Shown in pieces: positions 1-7,000 of a stretch of DNA of 11,149 bases. The notes under the pieces are model-generated. The model made no database searches. It had not been told where the DNA came from and saw only the letters and a program-made list of their open reading frames with translations. A program made the translations under genes and the position numbers. Source of the stretch: JAZFYD01 sp036443405 (GTDB taxonomy: Bacteria > Planctomycetota > PLA2); contig JAZFYD010000124.1 in the NCBI GenBank assembly GCA_036443405.1, positions 1-11,149 of the forward strand, given 5' to 3'. Numbering within the stretch: the stretch's first letter is position 1; every line of letters begins with the position of its first letter.

Positions 1-113
1 CCGACGTCGAGAAGGTGGACCTGCAGCAGTACGTGACCCGCTGCTACGGAAGCCTCACGAGCCTGAACTTCCTGTTCAATCGCGACGAAGACAAATTGAG
101 CGGCGCGGGCTAG
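1..113 (+). CDS. C-terminal tail of an unidentified protein (5' end outside window)
   Basis: The frame beginning at base 3 is open from the window edge to a TAG at 111-113 and gives 36 residues, ending in ...FNRDEDKLSGAG. Codon third positions are mostly G or C, as in the other real genes here, which supports coding. The tail is rich in charged and polar residues, with one Cys and no membrane segment or recognisable motif. It is too short to assign to a family, so no function is proposed. The roughly 550 bases that separate it from the next gene suggest that it is not in an operon with the sigma factor. Confidence 0.6.
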   Translation, partial: DVEKVDLQQYVTRCYGSLTSLNFLFNRDEDKLSGAG

Positions 114-511
114 GCCCCGTCCGAGCCTACGCCGCGCCCTTCGAGGACAAGCGGGCGAAGTCGGATAAGAGGCCGGCCGCCACCAGAGGTAGCGACCGAC
201 CGGGTTGGCCGTCGAAAGCTATCCGGTCCCCAGGACGCTGGTCCGCCGGAACCTCGACAGAGCCACGGGACTCTGGACGCGACACAGCCTTCCCGACACG
301 CCTTGACCCTCAGCCGTCGGTTCCCACCGGGGCCGGGTCTCCCACCTGCGCGTCACGGCCGATGTCCAAAGCCACCGCCAAATCCATCAGGGCTCAAGGC
401 CCTAGAACAAGGTTGTTTCGATGCCTGTCCGTCGTGTTGCCGCCGGGCAGAACGGCCCGCCGGACAACAACACAGTGGTGCCACGAGATCCAGGGCCGGC
501 GTCCGCCGGAT

Positions 512-540
512 TTGGTGTAAAAAATCGCGCGCGTTACGCT
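512..540 (+). promoter_or_regulatory. Weak candidate promoter (TTGGTG - 17 bases - TACGCT)
   Basis: TTGGTG at 512-517 and TACGCT at 535-540 are separated by exactly 17 bases and enclose an AT-rich patch. Each box matches only three of six bases of the housekeeping consensus. Transcription would start near 547 and give a leader of about 115 bases for the sigma factor. This is a guess from spacing and position; GC-rich bacteria often use diverged promoters, and an autoregulated ECF promoter could equally lie elsewhere in the gap. Confidence 0.2.
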
Positions 541-651
541 GGCGGTACCGGACGCCCTCCGTCGTGGATCTCTACGGTATGCGCAGATGGCGATCCCCCC
601 GGAGTCGCGCTTGTGTTCCCTCACTCAAGGAAGCAGAATTGCTGCTCTATG

Positions 652-656
652 GGAGG
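652..656 (+). promoter_or_regulatory. Shine-Dalgarno GGAGG that fixes the GTG start of the sigma factor
   Basis: GGAGG (within GGGAGGG) ends six bases before the GTG at 663. It is the only strong ribosome binding site near the point where recognisable sigma-factor sequence begins. An ATG at 649 is out of frame. This is the reason for choosing 663 rather than the far upstream in-frame start at 303. Confidence 0.75.
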
Positions 657-662
657 GAATCG

Positions 663-1220
663 GTGTCGTCCGAGCACCTGATCACGGGTTTACTCGAGAA
701 GACAAGACGCGGAGACGAAAACGCTCGTTCGGAGTTGTTCCGACTCATCTACGGTGAGTTGCAGAGCCAAGCCGAGCGTTTCCTTCGCCGCCAGGCTCCC
801 CACCACAGTCTCGATCCCTCAGCCCTTGTGCACGAGGCGTATCTCAAGATGCTCGATCAGCAGGCCCGCGGCTTCAAAAACCGCGGCCACTTCTTTGCGA
901 GCGCGGCCAGCGCGATGCGTTGGATCCTCGTCGACCACGCTCGCGCGAAGAAGAGGCAAAAACGCAAAGCTCGCGGACGCGAGGTGCCGCTGAGCTCGAT
1001 CTCCGTGCACATGGGAAGTGAACTGGTCGACGTGTTGGATCTGGATGAAGCGCTCACCAAGCTGGCCGAGGTCGACGCGCAGGCCGCCCGCATCGTCGAA
1101 CTGCGGCACTTCGCGGGACTCTCGATCAACGAGGTCGCGGCGGAAATGGGCCTCGCCGTGCGCACGACGGAGCGCGAGTGGCAGTTTGCCCGGGCTTGGC
1201 TCAAAGGCGCGATGGAATGA
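663..1220 (+). CDS. ECF-family RNA polymerase sigma factor (TIGR02999 / Sigma70_ECF type)
   Basis: This 185-residue protein directs RNA polymerase to specific promoters. Region 2 covers about residues 5-95 and contains the family signature LVHEAYLKML (55-64), followed by FKNRGHFFASAASAMRWILV and DHARAKKRQKR. Region 4 covers about 134-184 with a helix-turn-helix around GLSINEVAAEMGLAVRTTE, ending in the family-typical EWQFARAWL. The length is normal for an ECF factor. The start is GTG at 663, behind a strong GGAGG. The stop overlaps the ATG of the kinase gene (ATGA, 1217-1220), so the two are translationally coupled. No anti-sigma gene is nearby. Related kinase-linked ECF factors (the EcfP/PknT pair of Vibrio parahaemolyticus) are known to be activated by phosphorylation, and the same may apply here by inference. 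The family call is secure; the regulon is unknown. Confidence 0.93.
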   Translation: MSSEHLITGLLEKTRRGDENARSELFRLIYGELQSQAERFLRRQAPHHSLDPSALVHEAYLKMLDQQARGFKNRGHFFASAASAMRWILVDHARAKKRQKRKARGREVPLSSISVHMGSELVDVLDLDEALTKLAEVDAQAARIVELRHFAGLSINEVAAEMGLAVRTTEREWQFARAWLKGAME

Positions 1221-3376
1221 ACCCGGAGCGGTGGCGCAAGCTGAAGCGCATCTTCTCGGAGGCGGTTGAACTTCCGCCGGAGGACCGACCCGCGTTTCTC
1301 GAGAAGGCCTGTATCGACGATCCGGCTCTGCGCGTGGAAATCGAACGGCTCATCCTCGACCATGACGCCGACGAGCCGCTTCTACCCGGGGCGCCCGAAG
1401 GTCTCGCAATCGCGCCGCACAAACTGATCGGGCAATCCATGGGCCGCTACAAGCTGGTCGAGGAGATCGGCCGCGGGGCCGCCGGCGTGGTGTACCTCGG
1501 CCAGTCGGAAGACGGTGCAACCGCTGCGATCAAAGTGCTGCGCGCCGATCTGGCGCTTTCTCCGGTACAGAGGGAGCGGTTCGTGCGCGAGGCGACGGCG
1601 ACGCAGGACCTCGCACACCCCGGAATCGTGCGCGTGTTCGAAGTCGGCGAAGGCCATGGCCATCAGTTCTTCGCGATGGAGTACATCGAGGGCGCGTCGC
1701 TCTTCGAGGTCCTCGAGAACCAGCGGAGCGAGAGCGCATCGGCCGCGGGCCCCGAGCGTTGGGTGAAACTCGCGGCGGATGTTGCCGACGCGCTCCACTA
1801 CGCGCACGAACGGGGCATCATCCACCGCGACATCAAGCCCCAAAACCTGTTGATCGACCACGACGGAAAACCGTGCGTCGTCGACTTCGGCCTCGCCAAG
1901 TTCGAGGCGCTGAGCGTCTTGACACGATCGGGCGCATTGGCCGGCACTCCGTACTACATGAGTCCGGAGCAGGCGCTCGCCGCGAACGTGAAGGTCGACC
2001 GGCGGACCGACATCTTCTCGCTGGGCGTGGTGCTCTACGAGATGCTCATGTTGAAGCGCCCGTTCGAGGGCGACTCCCAGCAGGAGATCCTCTACAGCAT
2101 CACGTTCCGCGATCCGGCGCCGATGTCCTCGCGCGACATCAAGATCCCGGACGATCTGGAAAACGTCTGCCTCCAGGCGATGGCCAAGATCCCGTCGCAC
2201 CGCTACCAAACCGCCGCCGAGTTCGCGGACGATCTGCGAAGGCACCTGGCCCACAAGTCGGTGCTCGCTCGTCCGCCCGCGCTCGCGGCGAAAGCGCAGG
2301 TGTGGGGCCAACGGCACAGGAAGCGGTTGATGTCCGTGGTCGGCGTCGCCGCCATCGCCGTGGCCGTCGTCGTCGGGTTCATGTTCGCCGGAGGGCCCAA
2401 ACCAGCATCGGTCGCCCTGGCAAGCCAGGGTACGGCGGGCGACCTGGTCTACCTGCAGCGGCTCGACTACCTCAGCCGGCCGATCGGAACGGCGGAGTTG
2501 CTCGGCCGGACCCCGCTCACGGACATCGAGATCGAACCAGGACTCGTGCGGTTCATCGTCGTGCGACCCGAGTTCGGCCATGCCGAATTGACGCGGCGGC
2601 TGGTCGCCGAACACTCCTACGAACTGACCGCGAACGTGCGGTCAACCGGCGCCGTCACCGCGGGGATGGTGCGCATTCCCGCCGGCGAGTTCGTTGCGGG
2701 CCTCACGGACGCGGCCACGAGTCCGTTACGACGGCAACGCCACCGGCTCGGCGACTACTTCATGGATCCGTATGAGGTCTCGTTCGGGGAATACAAGGAG
2801 TTCCTGACCGCAACACAGCGGCCGGATCCGCGGCATTGGGACGGACGCTACGAACCCTCCTGGGACGACAAGCCCGTGATCGGGATCATGCGTGACGAAG
2901 CGCGCGCCTACGCGGAGTGGGCCGGGAAACGCCTGCCGACGATCCTCGAGTGGTGGTATGCCGCGGGTGGACCGAAGGGTTGGCGCTTCCCGCTCGGAAA
3001 CGACGCATCGGCGATCGCGCCGGAGAACGCGGTGCTGAGTTTCGGCGCGAAACAAACGGCTAAGACACTCGACGCATTCCTGTCGGCGATCCGGCCCGTG
3101 CGCAGCATGGAGGCCGCGCGCAACGCGTTTCTGTTGCATCACGTTCTCGGCAACGTCTCGGAGTGGGTGGAGACGGATTGGCCCGGGCGCGACATGGAAG
3201 AGGCCGCGTTGGCCGGCCAGACGCGAATCAGCATGGGCGACGACTGGGCCACGAACGCCGATGATCCGCATCTGGGATTTCAGTCGATCGGGATTCCGCC
3301 CGCCGGCGCCGCAAACCCGTGGATCGGCTTTCGATGCTGCAAGTCGATTCGGAACAATGGGAAGAGTGGTTCCTGA
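1217..3376 (+). CDS. Transmembrane Hanks-type Ser/Thr protein kinase with PEGA-like and FGE-sulfatase-like C-terminal domains
   Basis: This 719-residue kinase starts at the ATG overlapping the sigma stop; an in-frame ATG at 1178 lies inside the sigma gene and is not favoured. Residues 1-60 match the short helical N-terminus often seen on such kinases (NPERWRKLKRIF...LPPEDRPAFL). The kinase domain spans about 78-345. Its glycine loop is G85-R-G87-A-A-G90, the ATP-binding lysine is K106 and the helix C glutamate is probably E125. The catalytic loop HRDIKPQN is at 203-210, DFG at 223-225 and GTPYYMSPEQ at 243-252, so the domain looks fully active. One hydrophobic membrane segment lies at about 371-391. 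Outside the membrane follow a PEGA-like beta segment (about 405-473) and an FGE-sulfatase/SUMF1-like domain (about 483-710) with AYAEWAGKRLP, EWWYAAGG, LGNVSEWV and GFRC. The two-cysteine catalytic site of true FGEs is not visible, so the domain is more likely a sensor or binding module. The likely role is signal sensing coupled to control of the adjacent sigma factor. Confidence 0.93.
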   Translation: MNPERWRKLKRIFSEAVELPPEDRPAFLEKACIDDPALRVEIERLILDHDADEPLLPGAPEGLAIAPHKLIGQSMGRYKLVEEIGRGAAGVVYLGQSEDGATAAIKVLRADLALSPVQRERFVREATATQDLAHPGIVRVFEVGEGHGHQFFAMEYIEGASLFEVLENQRSESASAAGPERWVKLAADVADALHYAHERGIIHRDIKPQNLLIDHDGKPCVVDFGLAKFEALSVLTRSGALAGTPYYMSPEQALAANVKVDRRTDIFSLGVVLYEMLMLKRPFEGDSQQEILYSITFRDPAPMSSRDIKIPDDLENVCLQAMAKIPSHRYQTAAEFADDLRRHLAHKSVLARPPALAAKAQVWGQRHRKRLMSVVGVAAIAVAVVVGFMFAGGPKPASVALASQGTAGDLVYLQRLDYLSRPIGTAELLGRTPLTDIEIEPGLVRFIVVRPEFGHAELTRRLVAEHSYELTANVRSTGAVTAGMVRIPAGEFVAGLTDAATSPLRRQRHRLGDYFMDPYEVSFGEYKEFLTATQRPDPRHWDGRYEPSWDDKPVIGIMRDEARAYAEWAGKRLPTILEWWYAAGGPKGWRFPLGNDASAIAPENAVLSFGAKQTAKTLDAFLSAIRPVRSMEAARNAFLLHHVLGNVSEWVETDWPGRDMEEAALAGQTRISMGDDWATNADDPHLGFQSIGIPPAGAANPWIGFRCCKSIRNNGKSGS

Positions 3377-3469
3377 ATATGCTCGCAACGTGTAAAACGA
3401 TCAGCGGAGGAATCGTGGTCGGCTGCGTGGGGCGAGCCGTCTTGGACGCAACGGTCACGCGATCCGCAT

Positions 3470-3474
3470 GGAGG
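3470..3474 (+). promoter_or_regulatory. Shine-Dalgarno GGAGG selecting the ATG at 3483
   Basis: GGAGG at 3470-3474 is eight bases before ATG 3483. The alternative in-frame ATG at 3468 overlaps this motif and has no purine-rich site in front of it, so 3483 is the better start. Confidence 0.6.
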
Positions 3475-3482
3475 GAAGTCCG

Positions 3483-3965
3483 ATGCCGAGACGCGGAAGC
3501 CTTGCAATTGCCTACGATCCGGTGAATTCGACGATCACGGACGACACCGGAACGGCGCGCCCCTATCCCGCGATGAGTGAACCGGAGCGGATGGCGATGC
3601 GGGCGGCGGTCCTCACCAAGTTGCAGACGGTGTTCCATGTCGCGGTCCCCACGAACTTCGACCTCTGGCTGGCGCTGACGGATATCCCGGACCCGGGCGC
3701 GAGCTTGGAAGACTACGTGGATATGCGTTTGGAGATGGCATCCGCGCCGGGGGCTTCCCATCACCGCATCGATCGCGCGATGGCGACACGAACCTTGCGC
3801 TACCGGAACTACGACAACCGAGTCGAGTGCCGCACCAGCTACAAAGTGGAGCACGACCCGGGCACGGGCTTCGGTCCGTGGTCCCTCACGCTTCCGTTCA
3901 TGGTCGGCGGGGCCCCGTGGACGATTCGGACCAATCCGATCGAGGCGGAACTCGAGATCCAGTAG
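3483..3965 (+). CDS. Hypothetical protein of 160 residues downstream of the kinase
   Basis: I do not recognise this protein. It has no signal peptide and no membrane segment, and is probably cytoplasmic. The middle has a helix-prone stretch (SEPERMAMRAAVLTKLQTVF, about 32-51). The C-terminal third is rich in Trp, Phe, Tyr and short hydrophobic stretches that look beta-structured (FGPWSLTLPFMVGGAPW, near 130-146). There is a single Cys. Third codon positions are strongly GC, as expected for a real gene here. It starts 106 bases after the kinase stop on the same strand with a good ribosome binding site, and no terminator is visible between them, so it may be co-transcribed and could be a kinase substrate or partner. 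That role is only an inference from position. Confidence 0.72.
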   Translation: MPRRGSLAIAYDPVNSTITDDTGTARPYPAMSEPERMAMRAAVLTKLQTVFHVAVPTNFDLWLALTDIPDPGASLEDYVDMRLEMASAPGASHHRIDRAMATRTLRYRNYDNRVECRTSYKVEHDPGTGFGPWSLTLPFMVGGAPWTIRTNPIEAELEIQ

Positions 3966-3989
3966 CGCCGTCCGCACCGGAGCGGAGTA

Positions 3990-4017
3990 GAGGGCGCCCC
4001 ACTTGTGAGGCGCCCTC
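3990..4017. terminator. Strong 9-bp hairpin between convergent genes, candidate bidirectional terminator
   Basis: GAGGGCGCC (3990-3998) and GGCGCCCTC (4009-4017) are perfectly complementary across a 10-base loop. The hairpin begins 25 bases after the stop of the plus-strand 160-residue gene and lies 36 bases beyond the stop of the minus-strand lipoprotein gene. There is no T-run on either side, so it is not a textbook intrinsic terminator. Its position in a convergent gap nevertheless makes transcription ending its most likely job. Confidence 0.55.
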
Positions 4018-4030
4018 GCGAGAGAGGTTT

Positions 4031-4045
4031 GGAGGACGATCCTCC
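4031..4045. terminator. Second short hairpin just beyond the lipoprotein stop
   Basis: GGAGGA (4031-4036) and TCCTCC (4040-4045) form a perfect 6-bp stem with a 3-base loop. It lies seven bases beyond the minus-strand stop codon at 4053-4055. On the plus strand it is followed by a modestly T-rich stretch (GGTTGGTTC). It could work with the neighbouring 9-bp hairpin as a termination or 3'-end-protecting structure; alone it is weak. Confidence 0.35.
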
Positions 4046-4052
4046 GGTTGGT

Positions 4053-7000
4053 TCAATCAGACGTCGTGGGGTTGTCCGACACGACGCGGTGAGCCGACAA
4101 GATCCCGTAGAACGATCGGGTCGGATCCAGTGTGACCGGTTCGCAACCGGGCTGCAGCAGCCCGAGTTTCAAGGTCCGGTCGTCCCAGGTCCGGTTGTCC
4201 CCGGAATCCGCGCTGGAGAACACGACTGCGCGCGGGCCGTTGGCGGTTCCTTGGCCGACCAGCGCAACGGTCGCGCCGTGACTGGCGCCTTCGCTGACGA
4301 CGACACTGATCGGCACGTCCCCCGCCAAAGCATCGTGCACGTTCGTGATGGCGATCAGATCGCTGTTGCCGTTCAGGGACGCACGGCTTGTGCGACTGTT
4401 GGATCCGGTGGCGGAGCGTTGTGCGATGAGCACGTCGCCGTCGGCGGAAACATGCAGATGGTTGATCGCGTTCGTGCCGCCCGGTGTCACGCCCGACGTG
4501 AGCACAACGGCGTCGCCGCCGCGGTCCGCATCGAAGACGTAGACCTCGAGATCGGTCGCGCTGGTTGCCGTGGCACTCGGCGCGCTGGCGACGAAGAAGA
4601 CCAGACCGGCGCCATCGTCGCCGCCCGGCGCATCGACTCCACCCGGAACCGCATAGAAACGGCTCTCGTAGTTGAACGCGTTGACGTCGATCTGTTCGAA
4701 ACCAACGTTGTCGGCGTGCGGGACAAACGCCTCATACGGCTCGTGGCCGTTGATCGTCTCGCCGCTGATGTTGTAGCCGACCATGAAGTTGCGGCCCGGC
4801 TCCGGATCGCTCACGTAGTAGAGAAAGTTGCCGTTGTGGCTCTTGAACATGCTCCAGAACTGCTGGACGCTGGCGCCCGTCCCGGCATACGGACGGCTCG
4901 TCGGGCCAACGTTGCCTACGTTTTCGATGTCCTCGAGCGTGTTGTCGAGCGTCGGGGAAGTGAAGCTGTTCGGGGAACCCTCGTCGTCGAGGATCTCGAA
5001 GCGCAGGTTCACGTGGCCGGTGCCCATCGGCACCGTGATCGCCGAAGAGTGGTTGACGCCGCCCCAGTTCACGGCCCAGCCGCTGCCCATCGGCGAGCGG
5101 CTGTTGTTCACGGTCTCGCCCGAGTAATTGAAAATCAGTGAGCGTTCGCCGTCGGGGTCGCGGTTGGAACCAAAGGTCAAACCCCATATGCGGCGGTAGA
5201 AGCCGTTCAGGTGGTTGCGTCCGCTCGCGCCCGTCGGGAGGCCGCCGGGGTTGCCGGTTCCGTACCGGTTCGTGCCAAGGAACAGCGCGTGCTGCACACC
5301 GGTGCGTGCCGCATCGAGATCGTCTTCGGGATCCGTCGCGAACACGAGCAGATCCAGGTTGGCGTGCCAAGCGGTGTTGGTGCTGCTGGAAGGCGTCGCG
5401 AACGTCGGCTCGATGTTTTGCCAGCTGTTGCGGGCGGAAAGATCGCGGACGACCGCGACGAACCGTCCGTCCGGCGACATCTTCAGGAAGTCGAGTTCCT
5501 CGCCCATCCGGCCCGGCGTCAGAAGATCGCCGCCCAGAACGTCGGGGTCCGCCTCGGAACGATCGATCAGTTCGGCGCCGTCACCGAGATCGAGACCGAC
5601 TTCGTCGTCGGGATCGAGGTTCATCACGTAGAGGCGCTTGGCGCTGTTGCCCTTGTTGACATAACCGGACCGCGGGCGGCCGGGGAGGTCATCGAGCGCG
5701 CGCACCATGCGGTTGCTACCGGCCACAAAAGCGACAGTGTCGGGACCGGTCGTGCCGGGCTCGGGTTCGTCGCCGCTGAACGCGAACTGCACCGCGAAGC
5801 TGGAGGTCGCGACCGCGCCGCGCATGTAGTCCTGATCGGGAACATAGAACCCGGTGTCCGGATCCGACTCCTCGACCTCGATACTCGACAGGTGGCCATC
5901 GACGAGGCTGACGCCGAACACGTGATCGAACTGCGTCTCGTTCAGGAAGAGCAGCCCGCCGTCCACGAAACAGAGCGAGTCCGGAAGCAGATGATGCTGA
6001 TCGTTCGACAGCGTCGTCTCACCAGCGTCCTCGCCTCCGATGTTGAGGATGACGGACGAATTGGGCAACGGATCACCGTCCGCGTCGCGACCGGTCAAGC
6101 CGACCGCGAAGTCCTGCTCGAGGATCGCATCGGGAATCGGCTCCTTGTCCGTGCGCCACAAGAGGATCTTCTGGCTGTCGCCTCCCGGCATTGCGGTCGC
6201 GCCCCACAGCCCGTCCGCCGACATGGCGACGGAGATCGCGGTCCGGCCCATCGAGTGCCGGTGCCAGCTGTTGCCGGTTGTGTTCTGGAATCCCTCGATG
6301 TAGGTGCCCAGGCCCACGCTCAGGGCCGCGCGGTCGGGACGCGAGTCGTTGACGCCGTTTCGATCCTTGCGCCAGTAGCCGAGCGAGAGGCGGCCACCGC
6401 CGTCCGTACCGTTGTTGTCCACGACGACCTCCGCACCGAACTGCGTGCCGTGGCCGGGGCTGCGATCCAGGATCGCGGGCACCCAGAAGTCACCGGAGAT
6501 CGGGTCGACCATCAGGATGCCGCGTTGGCCGTCGTCTCTGAACTCCTGGTACCGGTGCGCCCCCTGGCCGACGGTCGAACCCTCGTTGAACTGAACGACC
6601 TCCGTCTCGCCCCATAGGAACACGCGCCGCTGGCTTTGTAGCTGCACCCACGTGAACTCCTGTTGTAGATGGGCCCAGGCGCGGTCGGCGTTCGGGTTCC
6701 AGTTGAGTTCGCTGTTGGACTCGGCCGGCCAGAATCCACTGATCGACGGCCGGGATTTGTCGAGGTGCTCATCGTCTCCACCGTGCGCGAGCATGACAGG
6801 GAGGATGTCCCATGCGGGCGGCAGCGACGTGTAGAGCTCGGGGGGACTTCCGGTGCGTCCCCGGAAGAGTCCGCCCGCCATCGCCAGCGGTACGTTGCGC
6901 GGATCGCCCATCTGGGTGGACGGGCTCGCAAGCCCGGACGGCTCGCCACCCGCCGCCTCCGTCGCGGAAACGCCGCGAATGTACCTGACGTCGTCGGGAG

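Larger units (their letters stand above)
114..662. other. Intergenic region without a supported gene; presumed regulatory region of the sigma-kinase operon
   Basis: Nothing in these 549 bases reads as a convincing protein. The sigma-factor frame stays open upstream to 303, but that stretch is rich in Arg, Pro, Cys and Ser and resembles no sigma region, so it is probably untranslated. A short AT-rich patch with six consecutive A residues lies at 518-525. A small hairpin (AGCAG / CTGCT at 632-636 and 642-646, 5-base loop) sits just before the ribosome binding site of the sigma gene. A weak 5-bp hairpin at 258-275 has no T-run and is not a persuasive terminator for the upstream gene. The region most likely holds the promoter and 5' leader of the sigma gene. 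Confidence 0.5.

Noticed and set aside
485..572. 8-bp inverted repeat GAGATCCA / TGGATCTC around the candidate promoter
   Set aside because: The arms are 72 bases apart and a match of this length is expected by chance over such a distance.
303..662. N-terminal extension of the sigma factor by 120 residues from an in-frame ATG-like start
   Set aside because: The added residues are Arg/Pro/Cys-rich and unlike any sigma region; the strong GGAGG and the sigma homology begin at the GTG at 663.
421..681. 86-residue plus-strand frame in the leader region
   Set aside because: No suitable ribosome binding site, low-complexity composition, and it overlaps the well-supported sigma start.
1382..2614. 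410-residue minus-strand frame opposite the kinase
   Set aside because: It is a shadow of the kinase reading frame, rich in Arg, Asp, His and Val, with no recognisable domain.
4005..5141. 378-residue plus-strand frame opposite the lipoprotein
   Set aside because: It is antisense to a gene with a clear signal peptide and repeats; the product is Arg/Val/Ala-rich with no motif.
5211..6617. 468-residue plus-strand frame opposite the lipoprotein
   Set aside because: Open only because of GC-biased codons on the other strand; no domain, and composition typical of antisense shadows.
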